Source: Toxorhynchites rutilus septentrionalis | Lineage: Eukaryota; Arthropoda; Insecta; Diptera; Culicidae | DNA length: 64,000 bases | Reading direction: 5' to 3' | Assembly (NCBI RefSeq): GCF_029784135.1 | Contig: NC_073745.1 | Span: forward strand, 239,230,191-239,294,190 | In this document: in pieces, positions 1 through 10,919 of the stretch | Numbering within the stretch: the stretch's first letter is position 1 | How the letters are laid out: each line of letters begins with the position of its first letter | The notes under the pieces: generated by a model | Seen by the model: only the letters and a program-made list of their open reading frames with translations | The model's database searches: none | Told to the model about the DNA's origin: nothing | Translations under genes and position numbers: made by a program

Positions 1-2
1 AT

Positions 3-1373
3 GAATTTAGGAAGCTGAACAAGTCACCAAAGAAAAAATCTTTTGATTCGATGCGATCGTTGTCGTGTCCCAGCCATGATGAGGATGCCGCTGGGGAATG
101 TCAGAAAGAGGAAAACATTCCTCAGCCTCCAAGTACGGCACCTCCTGAGGAGGAAGATGCAGAAGAAGAATTTCGGAAAGTTATAGAATTGAATAAGGCA
201 TCGGTGGATTTGTTGAAGAGATTGAGTGGAATTCAACAAGATTTCCCCACATCTGAGCCAATCTATGAATCGTTGCTGCGAAATGTTCACGTTCCGTATA
301 AATACGCTCCCCCGCTAACCAGATCTGTGTCACAACAATACGGGAAAGCGCTGGAATTGCTGACAGCAAATACCTCTACTAAGAAGTCCCGCCCGGATTC
401 AGATTATGTGACCCTAGCCTACTCTGAGAATGGTTTGGTCAACATCGACGGTCACTGCGTTGTGCCAAAATCGACAATAGCCCAATTGCGAAACAGTGAT
501 ACCAACATCAATTACCATAATCCTTGTCGTAAGGAGGAACCGGAAACGGTGCATGAAACTCGCTCCGAGACCGTTAGCCTCGCTTGTGAAGATTCCTTGA
601 AGCCACTGGATCGCCAGAGATGTCTCAGTGTCAAGTCACCAAAGAACCTGCTCCAAAGATTCATAAGTCTCCATTCGTCGCCAACATCAACGGGAAGTTG
701 CGACAGTAATCTTAACCAGCGGAAGATATCACTCCCAGACGACTTGGCACCAATATACAAGCAGGGCAGCCTCGATCTGGGTTCTCGCATTGCCAATCTG
801 GATTACGCTGATCCGCGAACGCTGTTCCCTCAGCCTCAGGAGTTGTCTGTGGTGCCCCACCATCCAAACATTCTCATCAATCGTGCCTCTATGAAAACGA
901 TATCGGCTGACCTGGAACAGCGCGATTCCATTTTCTCCCTAACTTCCTCCAACGACAGTGTCTGTGGACCATCGAACGAAGCGGAGGACGATCTGAGTGG
1001 TTTCTACGAGAAATCCGTCGAGGAATGTTTGGAAAATGATGACTTCCGAGATTCTGCGGTATACAGTGGCGATGACAACGACCGTCGGCCGGACCTGGAT
1101 GACCAGGTTGTGTACGAAACGATCGGAGAATTTGGCAAGTACAGGCTGTCCAAGCCTCTGTCGCAGCTCATTCGATCCTCGTCATCCGCTTCCAGTAGCT
1201 CCGGTGGGCCACCACCGATTCCGGCCAAACCGGCTCACCTCGAGCAGCGGAGGATGATGCAATTGAAGGCCACCAAACTGCCGGCGGCGGAACAACCACC
1301 CAAGGTGGATTCGGAACCTTTCGCGCCGGCCCCGAAAGGATGGGTTCTACAGCAAGTGAAAAGATTTCAGTGA
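3..1373 (+). CDS. 3' coding exon of an unidentified gene (5' partial)
   Basis: The frame is open from the window edge to a TGA at 1371-1373, 456 codons in all. The first in-frame ATG is at 51, but coding-like sequence (FRKLNKSPKKKSFDS) precedes it, so the exon probably begins upstream. The protein is hydrophilic and mostly disordered: acidic near the start, Ser-rich later (a Ser/Ala run near 1180-1200), then PPPIPAKP (about 1209-1232), which fits a PxxPxK SH3 ligand. Tyrosine motifs IYESL and VYETI could be SH2 or phosphatase docking sites. I see no catalytic domain, signal peptide or membrane segment. This fits the C-terminal tail of a signalling or scaffold protein, but I do not recognise the family; a RhoGEF-type tail is only a guess. 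Codon content is clearly coding and unlike the TE-rich flank. Confidence 0.75.
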   Translation, partial: EFRKLNKSPKKKSFDSMRSLSCPSHDEDAAGECQKEENIPQPPSTAPPEEEDAEEEFRKVIELNKASVDLLKRLSGIQQDFPTSEPIYESLLRNVHVPYKYAPPLTRSVSQQYGKALELLTANTSTKKSRPDSDYVTLAYSENGLVNIDGHCVVPKSTIAQLRNSDTNINYHNPCRKEEPETVHETRSETVSLACEDSLKPLDRQRCLSVKSPKNLLQRFISLHSSPTSTGSCDSNLNQRKISLPDDLAPIYKQGSLDLGSRIANLDYADPRTLFPQPQELSVVPHHPNILINRASMKTISADLEQRDSIFSLTSSNDSVCGPSNEAEDDLSGFYEKSVEECLENDDFRDSAVYSGDDNDRRPDLDDQVVYETIGEFGKYRLSKPLSQLIRSSSSASSSSGGPPPIPAKPAHLEQRRMMQLKATKLPAAEQPPKVDSEPFAPAPKGWVLQQVKRFQ

Positions 1374-3108
1374 GAAGAGACTGATGAAAGTGCCTTCCCC
1401 TTTACTTCCAAAATAGGGGTGTTTTTAGTATTGTAACAGTTTTAACCAAAAACAAATCGGAAAAGTGCGAGTCTATGTGAATGTATGTGGATGCACGTTT
1501 TACATGTTTTAATGATAAAACTCAAGAAACAAAAATTAGTGGCAATCAAGGGACGGTTCCTTGTCCCTATAAAAAAATACGGTTTTCACGAGAACCATAA
1601 CTGTATTTATTTCTCATAATAGTTCTATATTTTCCATAATAGCAAACAAATCTGCGATTAAGTTAATGAGATGCAGCAATGAACCGAGTTTCGCCCTCGA
1701 CAATGATGGGGCATGTCTTTTTCGGGCAGTCGAATTTCTCCGCGCGCCATATTCACAAACAATAGATTTCGATTATTATTATTATTAGTAATTTTGTAAT
1801 GTATTGGCAACCAGAGGTGCCTAATTTTATTCGTTTACTTAGCTGCAATTATTTTGTTTATCTACTGTTAAATAGATGGTAACAGATTATTTCGAAAGAA
1901 TTTAAAACGACGATGTTGTTATTCGAGAGAAATCCCTTTGCGTCAGCCTTTGAAATTGATTCAAATCGATCCCCTTCCTTACTCAATTATTGTTGTTTGA
2001 ATTTGTGAATATCTCCACTTAAACCTCATCATTATGATATAAATCTTAATGAAACACAATTTTGCTACAGATTCTTACCATTTGCCGAAAACGTTTTACT
2101 CTGTCACGTAGATTTTGGTTCACAATTTGTATTTAAAAAAAAGTATTGGTTCCACAAGAAGATCTAGTACCATTTTCGCTTCAACTCCACGCGACCCGAA
2201 GCTCGATGCGAATGGTCATGTAGGAACTGTAATTCCATCTGGTGTAGGCTAGGTGAAACTCATACAGATTCAATAGAAAGCATGCCCTCTTTCGTTCATT
2301 TGTCGTTGTTTTGAAACGTTCATGAATGAAGCGAAAAACTCAATAAGCAATGAAGAATGGTGAAGCTCACGCTAATGAACCCTTAAACAGCGAAGCACAG
2401 ATTTTCCGCAAGCGGATTATAGATGCACACGAATAATGCAGAATAAAAATTAGAATTACGATCATAAAAATTTTAACGTTGGAACCCGACCTGGAAAAAA
2501 AGAAAAAAACTGATTTTTTTGTTTTTTACATTTCTGTGTAGTTCATAGTTTCAAAAATGTTAAAGACCCCAAAAAACAAACTTATTTATAAATAATTTGC
2601 TTTATTCATTGCAACGCATCGCAGTATAAGTGAGGTCAGAACTTATTTTTCTTGAATGCTTTACACGATTTAATATGATCATTTTAAGCGATGATTTTTG
2701 CTTGCAGTTGGCGCCCCTAAAGTACTTACATTTTGATTTTTTTTTTAATTTTGAAAAATTGCTGTGCTACGCGTTAGATAAAACTTTTTGCTTATTTTAG
2801 CCGAATTTCCGCTAATTTTGCCGCATAGTACGCTAATATTCTATAAATATTCCATCAGCGAGAAACTAGCTTTTAGAAGCGACTTACGCGCACAACTATC
2901 AGCGCTTCAACTCTTTATAAGTCCTTGGAAATGAGGCAACGAATCAACTCCAACTTCAGAGAACTTAATCACTACACGAGGAATAACACATATTTACAGT
3001 ATAGTTGCCACGGCCCGTTAATCCCAAAAACACTGCCTTGTAAATTCACTTTATTGCGTTTTTGGTTATACTAAAACTAAAACAATATTTCTAGTGTAGC
3101 GGAAAAAA
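1374..3108. other. 3' UTR and AT-rich intergenic stretch
   Basis: The start is presumably the 3' UTR of the preceding exon; I found no canonical AATAAA soon after the stop, so its end cannot be placed. A 6-bp stem hairpin (AGGGAC...GTCCCT) lies near 1550-1568. No gene or recognisable TE was seen. Confidence 0.5.
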
Positions 3109-3180
3109 CTGTTTTTTGACGTAGGACTACGTCTTTGGTTTCTATATACGGGGATCACTCTACGAAAAATGTAACGTTCA
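3109..3180 (+). repeat. Left member of an inverted repeat pair with GACGTAGGACTACGTC
   Basis: About 70 bp starting TTTTTTGACGTAGGACTACG and followed by a TTTCTATA.CGGGG block. The same blocks recur in reverse complement at 6806-6888. The pair may be the ends of a decayed element into which the mariner at 3241 later inserted. Outer TSDs were not found. Confidence 0.5.
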
Positions 3181-3240
3181 TTAAGAGTTTTCAAATGCAT
3201 ATTACGCAGAATTGTTCTTACGATGTATGTTATAATATTA

Positions 3241-4519
3241 GGCTGTCAAAAAAGTCCTGCGGTATTTCCGCGAGGTGTCGTTGTAAGCGCGTAGTTCTAG
3301 TTGTATTCATTGTATCGAGTCATACTATAGCTTGTTGGAAAGGTATTTTTGCGCGCTATAATATAGTCCTTGACAGTGTTTTGTTTAGTTAAGTCGTTCG
3401 TGAGTTATAGTGTCGCAAATATGGAGCAAAATAAAGAGAAAATCCGACATATTTTACAGTACTACTATGACAAAGGCAAATATGCATCTCAAGCTGCCAA
3501 TAAAATTTGTGCAGTTTATGGACCCGATACAGTTTCCATTTCCACCGCACAACGATAGTTTCAACGTTTTCGTTCTGGTGTAGAGGTCGTCGAAGATGCG
3601 CCACGTTCCGGAAGGCCTGTCGTCGAAAATTGCGACAAAATCGCTGAATTAGCCGAGAAAGACCGGCATAGTAGCAGCCGTAGCATCGGCCAAGAGCTGG
3701 GGATAAGTCATCAAACGGTTATTAACCATTTGAAGAAGCTTGGATTCACAAAGAAGCTCGATGTATGGCTGCCACACACGTTGACGCAAAAAAACATCTT
3801 TGACCGTATCGACGCATGTGAATCGCTGCTGAATCGCAAAAAAATCGACCCGTTTCTGAAGCGGATGGTGACTGGCGATGAAAAGTGGGTCACTTACGAC
3901 AACGTGAAGCGTAAACGGTCGTGGTCGAAGCCCGCTGAAGCGGCTCAGACTGTGGCCAAGCCCTCATTAACGGCCAGGAAGGTTCTGCTGTGTGTTTGGT
4001 GGGATTGTCAAGGAATAATCTATTATGAGCTGCTTCCCTATGGCCAAACGCTCAATTCGGACCTATACTGCCAACAACTGGACCGCTTGAAGGTAGCACT
4101 CATGAAGAAGAGGCCATCTTTGATAAACAGAGGCCGCATTGTCTTCCATCAGGACAACGCCAGGCCACACACTTCTTTGGTGACGCGCCAGAAGCTCCGG
4201 GAGCTCGGATGGGAGATTCTTTTGCATCCGCCGTATAGTCCGGACCTTGCACCAAGTGACTACCACCTGTTTTTGTCCATGGCGAACGAGCTAGGTAGTC
4301 AGAAGTTAGCCACAAAAGAGGCCTGTGGAAATTGGCTATCCGAGTTCTTTGCCAATAAGGAAGCGAGCTTCTATAACAGGGGTATTATAAAGTTGGCATC
4401 TAGTTGGGAACAAGTCATCGAACAAAACGGCGTATATTTGACTTAAAACAGATGATTGTAACTAATTTTATGAACAAATAAAAATTCAAAAAAAATACCG
4501 CAGGACTTTTTTGACAGCC
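3241..4519 (+). mobile_element. mariner element (DD34D), full length
   Basis: A 1279-bp element with perfect 27-bp terminal inverted repeats (3241-3267 and 4493-4519, beginning GGCTGTCAAAAAAGTCC) and TA target duplications at 3239-3240 and 4520-4521. It encodes one transposase on the + strand (separate entry). Length, TIRs and TA target are typical of mariner; the transposase resembles the cecropia-type branch, though the subfamily is tentative. Perfect TIRs and a nearly open frame indicate a fairly recent insertion. Confidence 0.95.
3421..4446 (+). pseudogene. mariner transposase with one nonsense codon
   Basis: ATG at 3421, TAA at 4444-4446, 341 codons, the usual mariner length. The frame is continuous except for TAG at 3556-3558, about residue 46, inside the N-terminal helix-turn-helix. 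Visible catalytic motifs: MVTGDEKW (first Asp), HQDNARPH (second Asp), YSPDLAPSDYH (third Asp), with 34 residues between the second and third Asp, i.e. DD34D. The linker-region motif WVPHEL is present as WLPHTL. The product would cut and paste the flanking TIRs at TA. Because the stop is early, this copy is probably inactive, but no other lesion is obvious. Confidence 0.92.
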
Positions 4520-4521
4520 TA

Positions 4522-6805
4522 ATATTTGATTCATATAAACTGACTGTCAAACACAGCTTCGATGTCCCGAATTGAAGTGACTTTTTATTCGTGTTGTGTT
4601 GGTATTTGTAAAAAAATGTAGGTTTTGGCCAATGTTCGATTTTTTCAACAGGAGTAAATACGGGAAATAGAATATGGGCAAAAAATATTTCTTGAAAATT
4701 AGGGTTTCCCTAGCATCAATAATCATAACAACATCATTGGCTTTTGTATAAAAAAATCGAGGGGTTGTATCCGAGACACGACCGCTTAGGACGTAGAACT
4801 ACGCAATCTTTTTTTTTTAATTTGTTGGTTTTGCGAATACGTCGAAATTTCATAAATAACACTTTAGCAAAAAGTTCCGGGGATCCTGAAAAGGTTTAAT
4901 GGCTTGCGAGGTTTTGTATAATCATTTCGAGAAGCAACGATTCTTTCGGAACAATACACTAATTGGTAATATGTCGCAATTTGTTTCTATATATCAATGC
5001 ACGCATTGCACTGAGTATTTAACAAGAGGCATCTTCCGTGTATTGCCATGCCAAGTTTTTTAAAAATCGTTTCTCGACTCGACTTCATGTGAAATATTCG
5101 CTAGCGTTTACAGCTCGAGGGGAAACATAAAACACAAAACGAGCAGAATGAGCGATCTTTGTTGTTTCGGGCACATAAAGATTCTGAGAATTTTCCTCAG
5201 AGGAGATGCAATACTTATGCGCAAGCGACAGTTTACTTACTATGCAAGGGTGGAGTTTACTTCGCAAATATTTTCTTTTCGTTATCCCCCTTCGTTGTTT
5301 CTATTCTAGCGTCTGCATAAGTTGCCCGTTATTGACAGCTCTGTTCGGGAAAGCACACAAATGGACAGAACAAATGTATGGGGAAATGGGAATGGATCCA
5401 ATTTTCATCAATTTAGACAGACCATGGGATTGTAATGTATAGCATATCAAACAAATCTTAGAAAATTTCCGAATCGATTGCTATGCAAATCATTAAAATC
5501 CGTTCGCAGCAAAAAAGTTATTAACGTAAATTTTATTTCATAAAAACGTGACCTGTTTTCTGATTTGGCACCTTTAATTTCGGTGCTTTCCAAAATTCGG
5601 ATTTTTAGCGTTACGTAATTTGTGCACGACGTCTTATCAACCTAGAGACATTAGCGACCAAACGAATCGTGTTTTTACAGATGTCGAATGCCCTGAGCTT
5701 CTACAATGTACCGTAATCCTTCTAATCCAGACACAAATCGAAAGAATTATGGACAAAACAACCCTTTCAACGCATGTCTAAGGGTTTTCAACAAAATCAA
5801 CAATAATTCTTAGAAATTAGGGTTTGGAATTTCTCGATATAGTAAAGATACGCAAGGTTGGAGCGAAATCGGAGCATTTCATTTCGGTAGATCCTTTTTT
5901 CATGAAATTGTTGGCATATAGTATACCACCAACTGTCTCCATTGGCCTTACATAATGATGGAGACGCAAGAGTGGTTTGAAGTGAAATAATGAACTCAAT
6001 AGTTTAGAAAAATATATCTCTTTAAACCAAAAACAGGAAGTGGGTTATATCTATGGTATAACCGCAAGGGTGACGTAGGACTATCGTTGATTTAGAGATC
6101 ATTTGTTTGAAGTTGAATCTCAATCCATTCTGAATGAATGAATAAATGAATATTTGGGGGACTTCGAAAACGAGAGCGTTACGTTGGAGGCACAAGGTTT
6201 TATGCATCCAATATAGGATACGAAAAACCTTGTTCTGAAGAATAACCTGCTAACTGTACTTGATTGACAAATCACAAACCCAAATGTATTATATGGATAT
6301 TTTATGGATAGAAAACATTCGAATAAACTCTTTCACATGAATGTATTTTTAAATTCCCAGAGGAACTGGCAGATTATTTTCCAGAAATGATTAGATCTTT
6401 CCGGAACTTTCTCGATGCTGAATGGCATCCAAACGGAAAGAATTCCGCGCATGTATGTGTGTGTAGCGATGTCTTCCCGGGGAACCGTTTGTGGCATCAC
6501 CGTCCTCCTGATGGATTCCCTTCTGGCCTAAGGTGCACAAACAGGCTCACCACAACAGCGACAACATGCTCCAATCGCTGTTCAATTAGAAGTGAGTGGA
6601 TTTCCGAGCGGCGCTCGCTTATATACCAATTGGTGATTCAATAGCCTGTTTTTAAAGCAATTTTAAGACTATTGAAACAAGTTTTTGGATCAAAAAGTAA
6701 CAAGTATAGAACGCGTAGACATTTTATCTTTCGAATGAAGTGTTTATCATACCATTTCGTTCAGTTGTTTAGGAGCTATTAACGCTCAAAATCTCGGTCT
6801 CCGGC
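4522..6805. other. TE-derived AT-rich stretch without a gene
   Basis: No convincing coding sequence. Repeat signatures: ACACGACCGCTTAGGACGTA with AGAACTACGC at about 4772-4800 (related to 49955-49990) and CCGCAAGGGTGACGTAGGAC near 6060-6085. A GC-richer patch at about 6400-6640 ends near CTTATATACC, a TATA-like string with no downstream gene that I can identify. Confidence 0.4.
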
Positions 6806-6888
6806 GTAACGTTTTCGTTTTCGAAACTTTGATTTTACACCCCGGTATAGAAATGAAAGACGTAGTCCTACGTCAAAAAGACTATCTT
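6806..6888 (-). repeat. Right member of the GACGTAGGACTACGTC inverted pair
   Basis: Read on the - strand it gives TTTTTGACGTAGGACTACGT followed by a TTTCTATACCGGGG block, matching 3109-3180. The pair encloses 3.7 kb including the mariner element. Confidence 0.5.
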
Positions 6889-7259
6889 ATGTACATTGAA
6901 CTTTGTGAAATAACTCCGGTTCGATACACCGAATACAGAAAAAAAACATATTTAAGTTTTCTCAGGTACATATCAATATAGCATGTATTTTCTCTGAAAA
7001 TCTGAAATAAAATATCTTTTACTTGCGATTAAAAAATCGTAAATCGATTGAGCAGTTTCAAAAGTTACATATTTCGAAAAATAAAAAATAATGTGTCTAA
7101 AATATTTCGGTAATTGAAAAATAAATAAAATGTTCAAAAAGAAATCCAAATTCAATTAAATTTCGTTTGCTTAGATCTCTTTTTTCGTGAAATTGCATAT
7201 ATAGTTAGATATTACAAAACAAAAGCAAAAGAAGGATTATTCTAATTAAATTATATTTT
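6889..7259. other. AT-rich stretch, nothing recognised
   Basis: Very AT-rich, with short ORFs of biased composition only. No repeat or gene recognised. Confidence 0.4.
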
Positions 7260-7512
7260 AGGGGCTTAGAATGCAAGGAGTGTAAGGGATTTGATCGATT
7301 TCTCTTCATCAATTTTTTCTTTAGTTAATAACTCAACTGCAAAAACGTTCCAATTTGAGTTTGCTATAGAATACGATAGATGAGGTTCTGATCTATCTTC
7401 CACACTATCAAATACAGCTGGGAATGAGTTAGCAGCTAAGTTATGACCAAAAGAGGGTGTCGATGCAGAGAAATCGATCAAATCACTTACATCCCTTTCA
7501 TTCTAAGCCCCT
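7260..7512. mobile_element. MITE with about 43-bp terminal inverted repeats
   Basis: Left end AGGGGCTTAGAATGCAAGGA (7260 on) and right end, read in reverse, AGGGGCTTAGAATGAAAGGG (7512 back). The arms stay similar for about 43 bp up to TTTGATCGATTTCT. Total about 253 bp, no transposase. A 3-bp TTA/TCA flank could be an imperfect target duplication but is weak. Non-autonomous DNA transposon of unassigned superfamily. Confidence 0.85.
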
Positions 7513-7597
7513 CATTTATTATTATTAACACTAGATAGACCGAAATTTAGTATATACCTATATTCTATATACTATAGTATTTAGATCACAAAACTAA

Positions 7598-8049
7598 CAT
7601 TAATAGTCAGTTAAATTCAGTATAAATTCTAATTTATTAACATCAATCGCATGATTATTGCTGATGTAATTTATGTATTTGATGAAGAACTTCAAAATTT
7701 CACTTTTTTCTTCTGATGCTATGTTGCTCAGCGTCGGTCGTATGAGATCATCAAAACTGAGTCGTTGCCATCCGCCGAGTTTCGTTGTCAGTTTTTGTTG
7801 CATAAACCCCCATGCAGCGATTACCCTAGAACACTCGGAAAATTTATGCTTCAATGTTTCGATTGTTGTCCTGCAATGTCGACAGTTGGGGTCGTCAGCT
7901 CTTCCGATAATGTTCCATAGTCTTCTATGCTCCGTCTTCTCGTTTATCAACAGGTAGAGGTCACTTCGCTGACTCGACGATAATCTTTTTGTTGAAACCT
8001 TTTTTCCAAATGACTGATTTGTGAAATAATATCTGATGTGTGAAAAAAT
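7598..8049 (-). pseudogene. 3' end of a non-LTR retrotransposon ORF2 (zinc-finger tail)
   Basis: An open frame on the - strand from about 8049 to the stop near 7600, about 150 codons. It carries a CxxC...HxxxxC tail (CRHC..., HKFSEC) after RSDLYLLINEKTEHRRLW, typical of the C-terminal domain after RT/RNase H in Loa-like or related LINEs. RT and endonuclease are absent, so this is a 5'-truncated copy. Clade assignment is tentative. The 3' UTR probably runs to about 7550. Confidence 0.7.
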
Positions 8050-8159
8050 TTATTTAAAATTAATTTTCAATATTATTTATATCATTTACAGTTACATAAC
8101 AAGTTTTTAGTCAATATTAACAATAAATACATTATTTAAAAAATATCAAAATCTAAATC

Positions 8160-8197
8160 TAGTCTAAAATGATTTTTTTTAAATCATTTTTAGACTA
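8160..8197. repeat. AT-rich stem-loop
   Basis: Arms 8160-8175 (TAGTCTAAAATGATTT) and 8181-8197 are complementary with one bulged base. The flanks (8050-8334) are AT-rich with nothing else recognised. No gene is adjacent, so a terminator role is unlikely; it may be a transposon fragment. Confidence 0.6.
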
Positions 8198-8334
8198 TTT
8201 ATGTATTTTTTTTTTGGAAAATGAAGGTGGAAATCTTTTCATGTGTTTTTTAATCCTTTTGTAAATTTTCACGTATTCATGCTTAGAATCTAAAACAGCT
8301 ACTCTTTTATTTAGCCCGCTTTTATATACAGTAA

Positions 8335-8668
8335 AGACGCGTCCACATTACGCCAATCGGCCTTGGCCGCCCGGTAAAGCCGACTAAATGTGGACATACC
8401 GCCCGGGCTTCCCGACGTGCCGAAAACCGACTCGAATCAAACCGAACCCAAACCGAAACAAGTGGGTCCGGTTCGAGAAAGTCGAACCAAAACAAAACGA
8501 AGTAAATTAGCGTTGACGACATTGTGCTTCGTGTGTTCGTGACGGCTTCGTGCATCCGATAGGACTTCGGCTTCGTACACCCGATGGGGCGTCCACATTA
8601 CTTAACGAACCGAATATGCCGCCTGGTGCAGGCCGATCGGTATCATTCGGCATAATGTGGACGCGCCT
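8335..8668. mobile_element. MITE with GCGTCCACATTA terminal repeats
   Basis: Left end GACGCGTCCACATTACGCC and right end (reverse complement) GGCGCGTCCACATTATGCC form TIRs of about 20 bp around 334 bp of relatively GC-rich sequence. A third copy of the core (GGGGCGTCCACATTACTTAA) lies inside near 8586 in direct orientation, suggesting a nested or internally duplicated structure. No coding capacity. Confidence 0.8.
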
Positions 8669-8699
8669 TAAGAACACAATTCTCTGATTTACATAACAG

Positions 8700-10705
8700 T
8701 GAGGAGAGCCGATTGGGCAGTCGTCGGGTGCAGACGCATTTTCGTTTGCTCCGTGCTTTTTAAATAGTTGGATACGAACTAACGTGTCCCTGGTTTGTGT
8801 CGATATAGTGAATTAGTTTTCGGTTGCAATAATTGTAGTGCGGAACGGAGTGTCTCCGAAAAAAGCGATGTTTAGAAAGGCTAAAGTGTTTGGTTCCTTT
8901 TTTCCCTCTTAAGGTATTCATTTTTCAATACAAAGCTCGTGCTTTTTCGGTTCCTTTGCAAGTGTTTGTGCATGCCATAATCAAGTATTTAATTCGAAGT
9001 AACAGTGTGTTAGTCAGGCTCAGACTTGTTTGCGTGATTTTTTCCTTCCTTCATGTTTATCACGAAGGGTGTGTGCATATGTCGCAGTGAATTTATCACC
9101 GTGGGAGAATCTGCAGACATGATGAGCTGGTTACATCGGAAGCTAAGTTCCTATTTTGATTCTGTTAAACAGTTTTTTTTTCATGTTTGTTGTGTTTATG
9201 GGTTTTTGTTTTGTGGATAGTTGGTGTTTCTTGTGTTGACATTCGTGTCGCGGTGACATCATATCTGGTGACCTTATCTGAAAAAAAAGGAGCGCGGTGT
9301 GACGGTATCGCTGTGCCCTGCATGTATTTGAGAGTTTTTTTTGTTGTGTTTAGGTCGGAAGAACTACTTGCATGGCTAAAAATTTCCATTTCATTCTCAC
9401 ATACATAAGATGGTTTGTATTGATAGTGTTTGGGATACAAAGTAAGTGTGTGTGTATTTGTTTACACATTGGTTTCTACTCCATAAGTGTATGGGTGCGT
9501 GTGATTATTGTTCAGAGATGCCAGATGATGTTGTTCAAAAATATTATGTGTTTTCCACACGGGAAGTCTGTAAATGTCTTCGCCTATTTTGCCATGCTTT
9601 GCGGTGAGTCTGCAGAATGAGGTGCGTCACAATGTATCTCTTGTAGTTCGGGGGTGGTTGCTTGGTGGTGTGATGCAGTGTGGGACATTTTTGTAGTTTA
9701 AGAAGGAACTACAAAAGTGTTTTGTATTGTGTTGCACTTCCGGGCATCCACCGACGAAATATAGGAGGCGATGCGTCGTGGGGTGCTTCATTCTGTAGGA
9801 CTTACTGTAAAGACAGATCGTTCGTTTTCTTTCGTGTGTTCGTGTTTATGTGTGTAGAATGGTTTCAGAAACTCCTGTTAACGAATTGAAAACATTAACC
9901 CACAAATAGTACTTTTAGTTTAGTTTAACTAGTTTAGTTTCAGTATTGGTATGAGTATTCATTGTTATGAGAGGTACGCGTCGCGATTGGAATTCGATAA
10001 AAAGAAAGCTCTAATACCTCCGGAGCACTCTCGGTTACCTTTCGAGGTTTCCCAGATATAACTATTCGTCATCGCAATTGGAGTTCGATAAAGAATACAC
10101 ACAACTAATAACGGAATATATAGCCGATCTCATTGGTTTTACTGATGTTCTCTAGGTTACCTTCTCAGGTTTCCCTCAGTTAACTCTTCGCCGTTGCGAT
10201 TGAATTTCGATAAAAGTACTTGCGATAAAAAAAGAATATTTAAACGGTCCAATAAATTTTACAGGTTTACCTTGTCAGGTTACCTGCAGATAATCTCTGT
10301 GTTGTGACATATACAATTTTCGGAATTTAGATTCGTCAAGTGGTCGATAGTTCGCGTTTACGTAATCACATCACTTACCTCAGTGAATCCTGATTCTCAC
10401 CCCTCCCCACTAACAACTGGCCCTCCCATGATATTCGCTAGGGAACCACGCTATAGAGGCGAGCCTTCTGCCCTTCGGGCGACGAATATCATACTAACAT
10501 TCCTTCCCTTCCCCTGGTGACTGTAAGGACCTGGCCGGCGTCGTTATTGACCATTTAAAGCTCGAATCACCGAAAATTGCACAAGGAGAATGATTTGCTA
10601 GTCCCAAGCGTCATTCTGTGTGTTCTTTGTGCAATTTGGTTGGTTCAGGTCAATCACGGAGAGCAACTACGAATTGTACAGTCTACCCAAGCCCAAGCTC
10701 AAGCT
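8700..10705 (+). mobile_element. ORF-less retroelement-like insertion, copy 1 (full)
   Basis: A 2006-bp segment bounded by a perfect 23-bp direct repeat (8677-8699 and 10706-10728, beginning CAATTCTCTGATTTACATAA), which I read as a target-site duplication. It starts TGAGGAGAGCCGATTGGGCA, close to a CAGTCGTCGGG block resembling LINE 5' starts, and ends in a short CAAG(C/T)-type repeat tail. TSD length and repeat tail fit target-primed reverse transcription. No ORF above about 90 codons and no RT or endonuclease motif is present, so it is non-autonomous. Its 3' 375 bp recur at 12249-12684 and much of it at 24181-26010. Confidence 0.75.
9961..10310 (+). repeat. Tandem units inside the retroelement 3' region
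   Basis: Three diverged units of roughly 85-120 bp, each with a (T)GCGATTGRAWTTCGATAAA block and a GGTTACCTT.TCAGGTTTCC block. The same units, more numerous, occur in reverse orientation at about 24490-25160. Confidence 0.65.
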
Positions 10706-10919
10706 CAATTCTCTGATTTACATAACAGAGTTGAAAAACGAGGCATGTTATTTTCCGTTTGATAAGTTGATTTGGATAGTTCCCTTTTGTTTCCTCTAAT
10801 AGTTCCAACTAGAACTGTTTTTTTTGTCAATAATTTTTTCGCGAGTGACATGGTAGGAATAGGTCGTTATGTTTCTTGAACATCTTGTAAATGGCTTGAC
10901 AAGTTTCAGAACAACGTGT

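Noticed and set aside
6590..6640. Core promoter with CTTATATACC
   Set aside because: No gene follows downstream and the TATA-like word is common in this AT-rich DNA.
7266..7481. 71-codon - strand ORF
   Set aside because: It lies wholly inside a MITE including its TIRs; no independent coding evidence.
9165..9440. 91-codon - strand ORF with a similar ORF at 25685-25915
   Set aside because: The similarity reflects nucleotide homology between two copies of the ORF-less retroelement; reading frames are not conserved end to end.
9948..10310. CRISPR-like array
   Set aside because: Repeat units are long, diverged and irregularly spaced in eukaryotic TE context; no cas genes.
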